Source: Faecalibacterium sp. I3-3-33 (GTDB taxonomy: Bacteria > Bacillota > Clostridia > Oscillospirales > Ruminococcaceae). From it: a stretch of 64,000 nucleotides of DNA. The notes below the pieces were generated by a model. That model was given only the letters and a program-made list of their open reading frames with translations, was not told where the DNA came from and searched no databases. The stretch lies in the NCBI RefSeq assembly GCF_023347295.1, contig NZ_CP094469.1:1054001-1118000 (forward strand), written 5' to 3'. This document shows positions 44,367-53,616 of the stretch, in pieces. Position numbers and translations under genes: made by a program. The number at the start of each line of letters is the position of its first letter. The stretch's first letter is position 1.

Positions 44367-47300
44367 TTACTCAGAGCGCAGCGCCTTGACGGGGTTGCTC
44401 TTTGCGGCGCTGCGGGCGGGGATCACGCCGCCCAGCATGGTAAGCAGGGTGGCCAGAACGATCAGGATCAGTGCGGCCTGCGGCGGCAGAGATGCCACCA
44501 CGTTCACATCGCCCGCGATGTGGTGGATGAGCATATTACCGGGGATGAGCAGCAGCAGGCAGAGCACTACGCCCATCACGCCGGAGCACAGGCCGATGAT
44601 AAAGGTCTCGGCATTGAACACCTGCGAGACGTTGTGCTTGGAAGCACCGATGGCACGCAGAATGCCGATCTCCTTGCGGCGCTCCAGCACGCTGATATAG
44701 GTGATGACACCGATCATGATGGAGGACACCACCAGCGAGATGGCCACAAAAGCCACCAGCACATTGCTGACCATGCCCACGATCTCGGTGACCGAGTTCA
44801 TCAAGGTACCCACCATGTCGGTATAGTGAATCACCTTGTCCTCCTCGCCCTGCTGCCGCATGGCAGCGTTGTAGGCGTCCAGCTCGCTTACCACCTGCGC
44901 CTTGGTGTCAAAGCTGTTGGGGTAGATATAGATGCCATCGGGCTTTGCGTAGTCCACATAACCGATGTCGCTCAAAATCTTTTCGTAGCTGGAAGCGGAG
45001 GAGAGCAGGGTGTTTTTGATCATCTCGGTCAGGTCGGAGCCGGTCATGTTGATCTGAATGGCCTGCTGGAACGCGGCGGGGTCGATCTTGAGCGCGCTTT
45101 CCACCTGCGTGCTCAGCTGCGCAATGTTGCTCTGGATGGCCTGCGCGATCTTCTGTTCCAGCTGCCCCGCCAGCTTCTGGATGGCGGGCCCCATCTGCTC
45201 CTGCAGAGCAGCGGTGAGCTGGACCTGCAGCGCCTCGCTCAGCTGGACGGAGTAGCTCTCCATCACGGTCTGCAGATTCTGCTGGAGGGTATCGGCAAAC
45301 TGCTCCTCCAGCCCGGAGGTATCCAGCAAATCGCCCATGGATTCGTTCAGCAGCGTCTGGAAGGCCTCGGTTTTCATATAGGAGGAAAAGCCGATCTTGT
45401 CCAGATTCAGCAGACCGTTGCTGATGATATAGCGCTTGTAGCCGTTCAGGATCTTTTTCATCAGCGCCTGCAAGCCGTCCTGAGAGATGTTCAGCTCTAC
45501 GCCGTCAAACAGCTCGCTCATGTCCATCTCCATGTCCGGCAGCGGCAGCCCGCTGAGATCCAGCTTGAAGCTGGAGGGGTCGATGAGAGTGGCAAGGTCG
45601 AAAGAGCCATCAGTCAGGTCGAATGCGCCGTCCAGATCAAAGTGCAGGGCGCTGGTATCGAACTGAAAAGCGTCCTTTAGGGCGTCCGTGTCCACCGAGA
45701 ACAGGGAGGCGATATCCAGCATGCTGTTGCCGGCAGCATCGAAGGGCTCGCCGGTCAGCACGTTGATGTCCGGGTCTGCCAGCTGCTGGCGCACGATCTC
45801 GCTGTTGGCTGCCTGATCGATGACATGATAGGTCAGATCGTGCAGGTAGTCCAGGCCGCTGTGCAGGATGGTGGAGGTGGCGTCTGCCTTGGGCTGCACG
45901 ATGCCGACAATGGTCAGCTCCTCGCTGTCAGCCACCAGCTGCTGCATATAGGCTTCATCGTTCAGCTTGCTCAGCCAGACCTTGTGCTCAGTGTCGTAGA
46001 CATAGCAATCGGCCTTGTTGACAAGCTTGAAGGTCATGCCAAGAAAATCGTCATAGGTATAGGTGCCGTAGTCCGTGGGCAGATCGATCTTCTGGTTCTT
46101 TGCATACTGCTGTAATATTTTGTCCAGCTCGGCCTGATCCCGCAGACCCATGGCGTACAGCGTGTAGTCCGAAATGCTGCCGTCCGCGTTCAGGGTCAGC
46201 ACCAGTTCGTTGTACTTTTCCGGCCAGCGACCGGCCTTGATGTCATACTGATCCTCGTACAGGGCGGGAGTCTCGGCCATTTCGCAGAACACATAGGGGC
46301 TGGACATGGAGGTCATGATGCTGGTCACCGAGGTGCTCTCACTGGCAATATCGGAGAAGGTGGTGTCCGGGTTCAGCTTCTGCACGGTGCCGTCCGGGTT
46401 CTGACGGTAGATCAGGGGAGAAGCGGCGTAGGCGTATTCCACCGTGGCGTTGTCCCGGATGGTGCAGGCATCGCTGTCCAGATATTCTTTCAGTGACTGC
46501 AGATCGTTGCTGGTGGCACCGATGTTCAGCTGAGCCAGCAGCTGGTTCACCGTGACCATGCCATCCGGCGCAGGCTCAGCGCTGGACGAAACGCTGGTGT
46601 AGGTGTCCGGGTCCATCATGCTGGTCAGATCCACGCCGGTGCTGCTGATTTGCAGCGGGTAGGCCGCCAGCGTGGATTTTTCCATGTTGCTGATGTAGCG
46701 GCTCACACCGTTGGAAAGGGAAAGGATCAGCGCAATGCCGATGATGCCGATAGAACCGGCAAAGGCGGTGAGCAGGGTACGCGCCTTTTTGGTGAGCAGA
46801 TTGTTGAAGCTGAGGGAGAGGGAGGTGAGCAGGGACATGGAGGAGTGCCCCATGTTCCGGTGCACGGGGGCGGCGGCTGCCTCGTCCTCGGGCTCGTAGG
46901 GCATGGTGTCGGAGCGGATCACACCGTCCTTCAGCTTTACGATGCGGGTGGCGTAGCGTTCGGCCAACTCCGGGTTGTGGGTGACCATGACCACCAGCCG
47001 GTCCCGCGCTACTTCCTTGAGCAGCTCCATGACCTGAATGCTGGTCTCGCTGTCCAGTGCGCCGGTGGGCTCGTCTGCCAGCAGGATATCGGGGTTGTTC
47101 ACCAGTGCGCGGGCAATGGCTACGCGCTGCATCTGCCCGCCGGACATCTCGCCGGGGTGCTTGTGCAGCTGGTTGCCCAGCCCCACCTGCTCCAGCGCAG
47201 CGGCGGCACGGCGGCGGCGCTCGGCTTTGGAAACGCCCGAGATGGTCAGCGCCAGCTCCACATTGCCCAGCACAGTCTGGTGGGGGATCAGGTTATAGCT

Positions 47301-47570
47301 CTGGAACACGAAACCGATGGTGTGGTTCCGGTAGGAGTCCCAGTCGCGGTCGGTATATTTTTTGGTGGAGATGCCGTTGATGACAAGATCACCGCTGTCG
47401 TAGCGGTCCAGACCGCCGATGATGTTCAGCAGGGTGGTCTTGCCGGAGCCGCTGGGGCCCAGAATGGCCACGAATTCGTTGTCCCGCAGGTTCAGACTGA
47501 CGTTGTTCAGTGCGTGCTGCACCAGCTCGCCGGTCTTATATTCTTTGTTGATCTGTTTGAGCTTGAGCAT
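44367..47570 (-). CDS. ABC transporter: MacB-like ATPase fused to FtsX-type permease
   Basis: The 1,067-residue protein joins an ATPase (Walker A GPSGSGKTT about 38-46, signature MSGGQMQRVAIARAL about 142, Walker B ILLADEPTGALDS) to a permease with one membrane helix at about 265-290, a very large outer domain (about 290-930) and three helices in the last 120 residues. The outer domain has a long amphipathic helical stretch (about 740-840) that looks like a stalk. Such proteins move peptides or lipids or send mechanical signals outward. The substrate is unknown. Confidence 0.9.
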   Translation of the reverse strand: MLKLKQINKEYKTGELVQHALNNVSLNLRDNEFVAILGPSGSGKTTLLNIIGGLDRYDSGDLVINGISTKKYTDRDWDSYRNHTIGFVFQSYNLIPHQTVLGNVELALTISGVSKAERRRRAAAALEQVGLGNQLHKHPGEMSGGQMQRVAIARALVNNPDILLADEPTGALDSETSIQVMELLKEVARDRLVVMVTHNPELAERYATRIVKLKDGVIRSDTMPYEPEDEAAAAPVHRNMGHSSMSLLTSLSLSFNNLLTKKARTLLTAFAGSIGIIGIALILSLSNGVSRYISNMEKSTLAAYPLQISSTGVDLTSMMDPDTYTSVSSSAEPAPDGMVTVNQLLAQLNIGATSNDLQSLKEYLDSDACTIRDNATVEYAYAASPLIYRQNPDGTVQKLNPDTTFSDIASESTSVTSIMTSMSSPYVFCEMAETPALYEDQYDIKAGRWPEKYNELVLTLNADGSISDYTLYAMGLRDQAELDKILQQYAKNQKIDLPTDYGTYTYDDFLGMTFKLVNKADCYVYDTEHKVWLSKLNDEAYMQQLVADSEELTIVGIVQPKADATSTILHSGLDYLHDLTYHVIDQAANSEIVRQQLADPDINVLTGEPFDAAGNSMLDIASLFSVDTDALKDAFQFDTSALHFDLDGAFDLTDGSFDLATLIDPSSFKLDLSGLPLPDMEMDMSELFDGVELNISQDGLQALMKKILNGYKRYIISNGLLNLDKIGFSSYMKTEAFQTLLNESMGDLLDTSGLEEQFADTLQQNLQTVMESYSVQLSEALQVQLTAALQEQMGPAIQKLAGQLEQKIAQAIQSNIAQLSTQVESALKIDPAAFQQAIQINMTGSDLTEMIKNTLLSSASSYEKILSDIGYVDYAKPDGIYIYPNSFDTKAQVVSELDAYNAAMRQQGEEDKVIHYTDMVGTLMNSVTEIVGMVSNVLVAFVAISLVVSSIMIGVITYISVLERRKEIGILRAIGASKHNVSQVFNAETFIIGLCSGVMGVVLCLLLLIPGNMLIHHIAGDVNVVASLPPQAALILIVLATLLTMLGGVIPARSAAKSNPVKALRSE

Positions 47571-47976
47571 AAATGTGCCTTTCCGGTACTGCGCCGCCGG
47601 GCGCTGCTGCCTGTGGTTTGAAATTCGGAAATGTTTGCAGACAATATCCTATTAAGTTTAGCAAAAAAATGTGAAAAAACCGTGAAATTATTCCGTAGGA
47701 ATGCTGAAGCTGCGGCACTTTTGCGTCCGGGCAGCGGTCTTGCCGGGAAGGACGGGGCAAAAAGGAAAAGTGGGAAAAGATACCGGTTGAATTTGCAGAC
47801 GGAACGTGCTATTCTAAAGCTGACAGCGGCGCGTAGAGCATGCCAGAGGCAAAACGCCCAAAAATGCTCTGTTCAGACACTTCTTTAGGATTGTAACGGT
47901 TTCTCCTACCTTATAAAATATACTTCATATAAACAAGGCAGAAAAAAATTGGTCCTTGTAGTAAGGAGGAACTGAA
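47571..47976. other. Gene-less divergent region with a promoter
   Basis: No gene is seen. A clear promoter for the rightward genes, TTGTAA (47891-47896), 17 bases, TAAAAT (47914-47919), lies 57 bases before the next start. The leftward part should hold the promoter of the ABC/FtsX gene, which I could not place. Confidence 0.6.
47891..47919 (+). promoter_or_regulatory. Promoter of the Spo0A-like operon
   Basis: TTGTAA, a 17-base spacer and TAAAAT match a sigma-A promoter. AAGGAGG follows before ATG 47977. Confidence 0.6.
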
Positions 47977-48282
47977 ATGGAACGTACATTTTCACCCATG
48001 ATCCGGCAGTATTCTGCCATTGATGGTTTGCAGCAGGCGTATACGCTGGTGTATGCCATGGAGGTAGAGGGCACACAAGGTTGTCGGCTGACCCTGTGCC
48101 AGATCGGCAGCCGACAGCAGATCGTCAGTCAGCATGTTGCGGCAGCGCCGGAGTTCTGTTACCGGCTCCTGCGCTACTTGTGTGAAAATGGAGTTCAGCC
48201 GGAGCTCTGGCGGGATGCGGTCACAGACCTGACAGCTGCCGGGCTGGTAGGCGAGAAAGGCGGCGCATGGCGTGAACAGTGA
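47977..48282 (+). CDS. Small conserved protein before a Spo0A-like gene
   Basis: The 101-residue product begins MERTFSPMIRQYSAIDG and contains YTLVYAMEVEG. It may belong to the DUF6514 group of Clostridia, but I am not certain. Its end overlaps the Spo0A-like start by 11 bases, so the two are coupled. ATG 47977 follows AAGGAGG. Confidence 0.65.
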   Translation: MERTFSPMIRQYSAIDGLQQAYTLVYAMEVEGTQGCRLTLCQIGSRQQIVSQHVAAAPEFCYRLLRYLCENGVQPELWRDAVTDLTAAGLVGEKGGAWREQ

Positions 48283-49000
48283 GCGAACAGCCCAACTGCA
48301 AGTCGCCCTTGCAAGCTATGACCTGAGGGAGCTGCGTGTCCAGAAGCGTTATTTGCAGGAGCAGGGAACCGCCATCGTATGCACCTGCTTTTGCAGCGGC
48401 GAAAAGCTGCTGGCACAGCTGCGGCAGGGTGTCCGTTACGATGCCGTGGTGCTTTGCAGCGAGCTGACGGACTTGTCCGCAGAGCAATTTATCCGGCAGC
48501 TGTACCAGTTGAAGGAGCGGCCGACGCTGCTCGTACAGAGCCATGGCCGCAGCAGCGGCACGGCGTTGCAAAAGCTCCGCGAGGGGTGCTACTGCGTAGA
48601 GGGCACCGAGCTGAAAAGGCTGCTGTGGCAGCTTTACCGGATGCCCGAGCGGCAGAACCGGCAGCTGGAGCAGCGGTGCAGTCAATTGTATGCAGCGTGG
48701 GGCATCCCGCAGGGGGATGTCAACGCCGGATACCTTTCCGGCGCGGTCAGCATCGCATGCAGCACCAGCCAGAAGCTGGCGATCCGCAAGGAGATCTTGC
48801 AGGCTGTGAGCGAGCAGTTTGATACATCGGTCGCTGCCGTGGAAAGCGGCATCCGCCGGATGGTGGATCAGCTGGAGGAAAAGCCGACCCCTGCGTGGCT
48901 GGCGTTTAAAGCTGATACAAGGCTGGGCAGCGGTAAGCCCACCACCGGCAAGCTGATCTACGCGGTCAGGGATGTTGTGCTGCGGCAAAAGTCCCCGTAA
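48272..49000 (+). CDS. Spo0A-like regulator with degenerate receiver
   Basis: The 242-residue protein has a receiver-like first half in which the expected phospho-acceptor is Cys62 (YDAVVLCSEL) instead of Asp, and one of the two early acidic residues is changed (SYDLREL). The second half matches the Spo0A DNA-binding domain: WGIPQGDVNAGYLSGAVSIA and FDTSVAAVESGIRRMVDQL. Spo0A normally starts sporulation after phosphorylation; this form cannot be phosphorylated in that way. It starts at GTG 48272. The next gene encodes a kinase-like ATPase, so the pair may have a new task. Confidence 0.8.
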   Translation: MNSERTAQLQVALASYDLRELRVQKRYLQEQGTAIVCTCFCSGEKLLAQLRQGVRYDAVVLCSELTDLSAEQFIRQLYQLKERPTLLVQSHGRSSGTALQKLREGCYCVEGTELKRLLWQLYRMPERQNRQLEQRCSQLYAAWGIPQGDVNAGYLSGAVSIACSTSQKLAIRKEILQAVSEQFDTSVAAVESGIRRMVDQLEEKPTPAWLAFKADTRLGSGKPTTGKLIYAVRDVVLRQKSP

Positions 49001-49077
49001 GGCTTGCGCACGGCTGCGGCAGTTGGAACACTGTGGTGTTCCGTTGAAAAAATGGCATCGCCCGGGGAGGCAGAGCA

Positions 49078-49917
49078 ATGGAGCAGCAAAGGACAGAAAT
49101 GCGGTCTATCACCGCAGAGCAGCAGAAGCGGGTCGAGGAGGTCTGCTTCCGTTCGCTGGCGCTGATCGGGCGCAACTGTGAATATCTGGAGCAGCATTTT
49201 GACCGCACCGGTGCAGACGCGTCTACCCGGCAGGCGGTGGCAGATATCAACACCGCCGCCTTGCAGCTGGACCGCACCCTCAGCGAGGCAATCACCCTGC
49301 TGGAATTTCTGCACGAGGAAGCAAAACCGCAGCTGTACCCCATTGATCTGTGCGAGCTTTTGCAGCAGGTGGCGGCACAGTCTGATATGATCCGGGCACA
49401 GCTTGGGGTGGATATCCGGCTGGACTACGGCGGGTGCACCACCTGCTGCGTAATGGCAGACCGCAGAGATGCGGAGCTGCTGTGCCTGCATCTGCTCTCC
49501 AATGCATTGCACGCCAGCCGGGAGGGCGGCAGCGTCTGTATCGCGCTGCGCCGCACCGAGAGCGACTGGCAGCTGACCGTCACCGACGATGGCTGCGGTC
49601 TGCCCGGTGAGGATGTACAGGCAGCGCTGGAAAACCGCCGCAGCTTTCTGGGCGGGGCGCAGCTGGGACTGCTGCTCTGCCGGGAGTGCTGCCGCCGGAT
49701 GGACTGGAGTTTACAGCTGGAGCCTGCGCCCGAAAAAGGCACACAGGCTGTGGTGAGCATTCCGTTGTACACGGGCGAAAGCCGCCCTGACGGCACGGTG
49801 GAGCTGCGCACCAGCTCGGAGACCGAGCGGGAGCAGCGCAAGTATCATCTGCGTGCCATGCTGGTGCGGGAGATGCGCACCATGCCGGAGCGCGGCGACC
49901 CGGAAGAAGAGTTTTAA
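49078..49917 (+). CDS. Soluble histidine-kinase-like ATPase
   Basis: The 279-residue protein has no membrane segment. Its C-terminal ATPase domain shows an N box (CLHLLSNALHASREGG), a G1 box (TDDGCGLPG) and a G2-like stretch (GAQLGLLLCREC). The N-terminal helical part takes the place of the dimer domain, but no typical H box is visible; His47 in EYLEQHFD is a weak candidate. It may be a kinase for another regulator or a pseudo-kinase of the adjacent Spo0A-like protein. ATG 49078 follows GGGGAGG. Confidence 0.75.
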   Translation: MEQQRTEMRSITAEQQKRVEEVCFRSLALIGRNCEYLEQHFDRTGADASTRQAVADINTAALQLDRTLSEAITLLEFLHEEAKPQLYPIDLCELLQQVAAQSDMIRAQLGVDIRLDYGGCTTCCVMADRRDAELLCLHLLSNALHASREGGSVCIALRRTESDWQLTVTDDGCGLPGEDVQAALENRRSFLGGAQLGLLLCRECCRRMDWSLQLEPAPEKGTQAVVSIPLYTGESRPDGTVELRTSSETEREQRKYHLRAMLVREMRTMPERGDPEEEF

Positions 49918-49925
49918 TAAGGTGG

Positions 49926-49966
49926 CAAGGCCGCTGCACAGTGTTTTGTGCGGCGGCCTTGCTTAT
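49926..49966 (+). terminator. Rho-independent terminator
   Basis: CAAGGCCGC (49926-49934) and GCGGCCTTG (49953-49961), extended by inner GCACA/TGTGC, form a long stem followed by CTTATTTT. Confidence 0.8.
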
Positions 49967-50042
49967 TTTGCGCCCGGTGCTTTCCTGCAAGCGCAAAGCA
50001 TGGTATACTGAAAGCTGAAAACAAAAGCTTGGAGGAGCAACA

Positions 50043-50900
50043 ATGACAAACAAGAAGCTGAACTACCCCGCAATTGCCAAGGAGGCGGCCATCCTGACCG
50101 GGGCCGTTGCCATTATTGCGGCGGCGGTCTATTTTTTTCTGGTGCCCAGCCACACATCCGTCAGCAGTATTTCCGGCCTTGGCATCGTGCTTTCTAATTT
50201 TGTGCCGCTGCCGCTTTCGGCCATTACCATGGTGCTGAATATCGTGCTGCTCATCATCGGTTTTTTCACCTGCGGCAGGGAGTTTGGCGCAAAAACCGTG
50301 TATACCAGCGTGATGCTGCCGGTGTTTCTGAGGCTTTTCGAGCGGCTGTTCCCGGATTTTGGCTCCATGACCGGCAGTCAGGAGTTGGATGTGCTGTGCT
50401 ACATTCTGGTGGTCAGCGTAGGTCTGAGCATCCTGTTCAACCGCAACGCATCCTCCGGCGGGCTGGATATCGTGGCAAAGATCATGAACAAGTACCTGCA
50501 CATGGAGCTGGGCAAGGCCATGTCTCTTTCGGGAATGTGTGTGGCACTCTCTGCTGCCCTTGTCTACGATAAAAAGACTGTGGTGCTGAGTATCCTCGGT
50601 ACATATTTTAACGGCATGGTGCTGGACCACTTCATCTTCGATAACAGCATCAAGCGCCGGGTGTGCATCATTACCGAGAAGGAGGAGGTGCTGCGGCAGT
50701 TCATCATCAACGACCTGCACAGCGGTGCTACCATGTACGAGGCCATCGGTGCATACAACTTTGAAAAGCACAACGAGATCATTACCATCGTGGACAAAAA
50801 CGAGTATCAGAAGCTGATGAACTTCATCAACCGCGAGGACCCCAAGGCCTTTGTCACGATTTATAATGTATCCAGTATGCACTACCAGCCCAAGCGCTGA
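50043..50900 (+). CDS. YitT family membrane protein
   Basis: The 285-residue protein has five to six membrane segments in the first 190 residues (SSISGLGIVLSN and SSGGLDIVAKI are family marks) and a soluble DUF2179 domain at the end (about 200-280). Its function is unknown; YitT proteins are widespread in Firmicutes. ATG 50043 follows TTGGAGG. Confidence 0.9.
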   Translation: MTNKKLNYPAIAKEAAILTGAVAIIAAAVYFFLVPSHTSVSSISGLGIVLSNFVPLPLSAITMVLNIVLLIIGFFTCGREFGAKTVYTSVMLPVFLRLFERLFPDFGSMTGSQELDVLCYILVVSVGLSILFNRNASSGGLDIVAKIMNKYLHMELGKAMSLSGMCVALSAALVYDKKTVVLSILGTYFNGMVLDHFIFDNSIKRRVCIITEKEEVLRQFIINDLHSGATMYEAIGAYNFEKHNEIITIVDKNEYQKLMNFINREDPKAFVTIYNVSSMHYQPKR

Positions 50901-50995
50901 GCGGCACAGGGAAGGGAAGCAAAAGCCGTGCCCGGGGCTTTTCCGCAGCGGAAAACCGTGGTAAAATAAGAAAAAAACGGAAAGGAACAACAGCC

Positions 50996-51775
50996 ATGGA
51001 CATCAGACTGGTTTGCAGCGATATTGACGGTACGCTGTTGCAATACGGCAAAAAAGAACTGGAGGGCGAGATCTTCGACCAGATCCGGGCGCTGCATCAG
51101 CGGGGGATCTGGTTCTGCCCGGCCTCCGGGCGGCAGTATACCAGCCTGCGCAAACTCTTTGCACCGGTGGCAGACTGCTGCGTGTTTATTTGTGAAAACG
51201 GCGGCACGATTTTTCAGGAAGAACAGTGCATCGCCAAAAATCCCATGCCGCGGGCGCTGGCAGAGGAGATCGCCAACGATATGTGGACCCGCAGCGAGGG
51301 ACAGGGCGAGGTGATGCTCTCCGGCCAGAACACCGCCTACCTGATGGAGCGCGGTCTTGGCATGCTGCAGCGGGTGCAGTTCGTGGGCAACCACTACCAG
51401 ATCATCCACAGCCCCGCCGAGGTGCCGGAGGACATCACCAAGGTGTCGGTGTACCTGCACGAGGGCGTGGAGAACTATGTGGAGCGTTTTGTGCCCCGGT
51501 GGAAACAGGCCAACTGCGCCGTGGCGGGGCCGTTCTGGATCGACACCACCTTTGCCAACAAGGGCATCGGGGTGCAGTGCGTGTGCCGCACCCTTGGCAT
51601 CGACCCCGCACAGGTCATGGCCTTTGGCGACAACTACAACGACGAGACCATGCTGGATGTGGTGGGCGTGCCCTACATTATGGATAACGCCGCCGCCCCG
51701 CTGCGGGCAAAATACCAAAACCACACCCCCCGCCCGGAGGATGTGCTGGCGCAGCTGCTGGCACAGCAGCCGTAA
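50996..51775 (+). CDS. HAD-family Cof-type phosphatase
   Basis: The 259-residue protein has HAD motif I SDIDGTLL (Asp8 and Asp10), motif II in PASGRQY, a conserved Lys before motif III (NKGIGVQ) and motif IV FGDNYNDETML. Enzymes of this group remove phosphate from sugar phosphates or cofactors in the cytoplasm. The start follows AAAGGAAC. Confidence 0.9.
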   Translation: MDIRLVCSDIDGTLLQYGKKELEGEIFDQIRALHQRGIWFCPASGRQYTSLRKLFAPVADCCVFICENGGTIFQEEQCIAKNPMPRALAEEIANDMWTRSEGQGEVMLSGQNTAYLMERGLGMLQRVQFVGNHYQIIHSPAEVPEDITKVSVYLHEGVENYVERFVPRWKQANCAVAGPFWIDTTFANKGIGVQCVCRTLGIDPAQVMAFGDNYNDETMLDVVGVPYIMDNAAAPLRAKYQNHTPRPEDVLAQLLAQQP

Positions 51776-52160
51776 AGGGGGCGAGCCCACGGACCGCAAG
51801 GGACTGGAACAGCTCATTTTTGATACTTACAGCGTAGAGCCGGACTACCCATGGATGGACACCCCGGAGTCGGCGGTGTTCCGTCACGCGGCAAACCGCA
51901 AGTGGTTTGCGCTGGTCACTACCGTGCCCAGAAGCAAACTGGGGCTGCCCGGGCAGCAGCCGGTGGATATCGTGAACCTGAAATGCGACCCCATCCTCAT
52001 CGGGTCCCTGCGGGCAGAGCCGGGCTTTTACCCGGCCTACCACATGAACAAGGAAAACTGGATCACCGCCGCGCTGGACGGCAGCGCCCCGGAGGATAAG
52101 CTCCGTCTGGTGTTGGACATGAGCTACACCGCAACTGCACCCAAGCTGCGCAAAAAATAA
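51741..52160 (+). CDS. MmcQ/YjbR family protein, start unclear
   Basis: The conserved part runs from GLEQLIFDTYSVEPDYPW to the end and includes NRKWFALV, VNLKCDP and YPAYHMNKENW, all marks of the MmcQ/YjbR (CyaY-like fold) family of DNA-binding-like proteins. No ATG, GTG or TTG lies between the HAD stop and the conserved part in frame. ATG 51741 is inside the HAD gene and has its AGGAGG stretch too close. ACG 51789 lies seven bases after AAAGGGGG and would give the usual TDRKGLEQ start; it may be a mutated or non-standard start. Confidence 0.75.
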   Translation: MCWRSCWHSSRKGGEPTDRKGLEQLIFDTYSVEPDYPWMDTPESAVFRHAANRKWFALVTTVPRSKLGLPGQQPVDIVNLKCDPILIGSLRAEPGFYPAYHMNKENWITAALDGSAPEDKLRLVLDMSYTATAPKLRKK

Positions 52161-52167
52161 TTATATA

Positions 52168-52207
52168 GAGTAAACCCGGAAGGTCCCCAGACCTTCCGGG
52201 TTTACTC
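52168..52207. terminator. Perfect 18-bp hairpin
   Basis: The arms GAGTAAACCCGGAAGGTC (52168-52185) and its complement (52190-52207) pair perfectly around a 4-base loop. There is no long T-run after it, but the upper stem itself ends in GGGTTTACTCGTTT. It probably ends transcription after the MmcQ-like gene. Confidence 0.7.
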
Positions 52208-52368
52208 GTTTACAGGAAGAAAAAAGCTGCCCTCAAATAGAAGTCTATGTGCGGCAGACCTTCCCGGCGGTAGAAAAAAGTGGTAAAATAAGGGCGGGCG
52301 CTGCAATAGTTGCCTGTTTTCATTCGTATTCAGGATAAAGGGACTGCATTTTACAAAAGGAGACAGCT

Positions 52369-52716
52369 ATGGCTATTTTTGAAAAGACCATCCGCAACCA
52401 GAACTTCGATACCCTGCTCCGCAAGCTGGAACACGCCATCCCGGACAGCAGCTGGTCGGCAGAGCTGGAAGCCGGCAGCGATTTCAAGGAGGGCAGCGCC
52501 CGGTGCAGCGTGCGGGTGTTTGAGCGGTACAGCATGGTGGGCGGCAACCGCCTCAGCCTGACGCTGACCCTGTTCCAGAACGGGGACGAGCCCATCCGGC
52601 TGTCGGTCATTGCAGCGGGCGGCAGTCAGGCGGTGTTCTTTAAAATGAACACCCTTGGCGAGGACGCTTTTTTGGAGGACGTAAAGCAGCTGCTGGAAGA
52701 AATTTTGGAGGGGTGA
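52369..52716 (+). CDS. DUF6054-like protein
   Basis: The 115-residue protein begins MAIFEKTIRNQNFDTLLRKL and has alternating strands, with a helical end LEDVKQLLEEILEG. It starts at ATG 52369 after AAAGGAG and is followed by the next gene with one base between them. The function is unknown. Confidence 0.7.
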   Translation: MAIFEKTIRNQNFDTLLRKLEHAIPDSSWSAELEAGSDFKEGSARCSVRVFERYSMVGGNRLSLTLTLFQNGDEPIRLSVIAAGGSQAVFFKMNTLGEDAFLEDVKQLLEEILEG

Positions 52717-52717
52717 T

Positions 52718-53083
52718 ATGTTTTATACTGGATTTGACGCGCTTTTCAGCATCCTGTTCCCGCTGGTGTTTCTGGTGGTGCTGGGCATGATCCTGTTTAC
52801 CATAGTGGGCAATCTGCGCACATGGAGCAAAAATAATGCGTCCCCGCGCCTTACCGTCCCGGCTACTGTGGTGGCCAAGCGGATGAACGTTTCCCGCCAT
52901 CATACGGACAATACGATGTCGCATACGTTCACTACCTATTATGCCACCTTTCAGGTAGAAAGCGGTGACCGCATGGAACTTGAAGTAGGTGGGTCGGACT
53001 ATGGAATGCTTGTAGAGGGCGACACCGGAAGGCTGAGCTTTCAGGGCACGCGCTATCTGGGGTTTGAACGGAAGAACGGGTGA
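52718..53083 (+). CDS. DUF2500-like membrane-anchored protein
   Basis: The 121-residue protein has an N-terminal membrane helix (about 9-32) and a soluble beta domain with VPATVVAKRMNVSRHH and YYATFQVESGDRMEL, as in the DUF2500 family. It lies in an operon with the DUF6054-like gene and overlaps or abuts the next small gene. The function is unknown. Confidence 0.75.
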   Translation: MFYTGFDALFSILFPLVFLVVLGMILFTIVGNLRTWSKNNASPRLTVPATVVAKRMNVSRHHTDNTMSHTFTTYYATFQVESGDRMELEVGGSDYGMLVEGDTGRLSFQGTRYLGFERKNG

Positions 53084-53088
53084 CCGAT

Positions 53089-53379
53089 ATGCAGCAAAAG
53101 CATTCAGTTGTGCCGGAGATCGTGGGCAGAAGCCTGTTTTATACACTGACGAACTACCTGCTTATCAGCATGGAGCTGTCCTTCCGTGCGCAGTGGTTCT
53201 CGGTCTTGTTCTCGGCGGCGCTTGTATGGTGCAATATGGAGTATTGGAACGCCATTTACAGGCTGACCGGCAAAAAGCTTGCCGCATGGGTCTTGTGGGG
53301 CGTCTGCATTGCTGTAAGCACAGGTGTTGCGTATTTTGCGGGGTATATCCAAGGAGCACTTGTTCCGCTTGCAATATAA
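53089..53379 (+). CDS. Small membrane protein
   Basis: The 96-residue product has three hydrophobic segments (about 16-32, 37-50, 67-90). ATG 53089 is taken; GTG 53080, overlapping the previous stop, is also possible. It is the last gene of this short operon. No family is recognised. Confidence 0.55.
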   Translation: MQQKHSVVPEIVGRSLFYTLTNYLLISMELSFRAQWFSVLFSAALVWCNMEYWNAIYRLTGKKLAAWVLWGVCIAVSTGVAYFAGYIQGALVPLAI

Positions 53380-53452
53380 TAAACGCGCTGCTGCGCCGTA
53401 TTTTTGATAAAACCGCAGAAACTGTGACAAAAGTATTATTCTTTTATGAATT

Positions 53453-53495
53453 TTAGCACTCTGCACTTGACAGTGCTAAAAAATCGTGCTATAAC
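53453..53495 (+). promoter_or_regulatory. CIRCE operator overlapping a sigma-A promoter
   Basis: TTAGCACTC (53453-53461), nine bases, CAGTGCTAA (53471-53479) is the HrcA operator CIRCE with one mismatch in the right arm. TTGACA (53467-53472), 17 bases, TATAAC (53490-53495) is the promoter, so bound HrcA would cover the -35 box. It controls the Hsp20 gene. Confidence 0.9.
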
Positions 53496-53616
53496 AGTGG
53501 CGTGCTCAGGAGGAAGGGAAAAAGGAGAGCCGCAAGGCTCTCCGAAAAGCCCCTTGCGAGGAGCTGCAAAATGTAATTTATACCCGACCCGAACGCCGGG
53601 ATTGGAGGTATGTTTT

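Noticed and set aside
44355..45680. Long plus-strand frame opposite the ABC/FtsX gene
   Set aside because: It is a His/Gln/Val-rich antisense shadow of a GC-rich gene with clear motifs on the minus strand.
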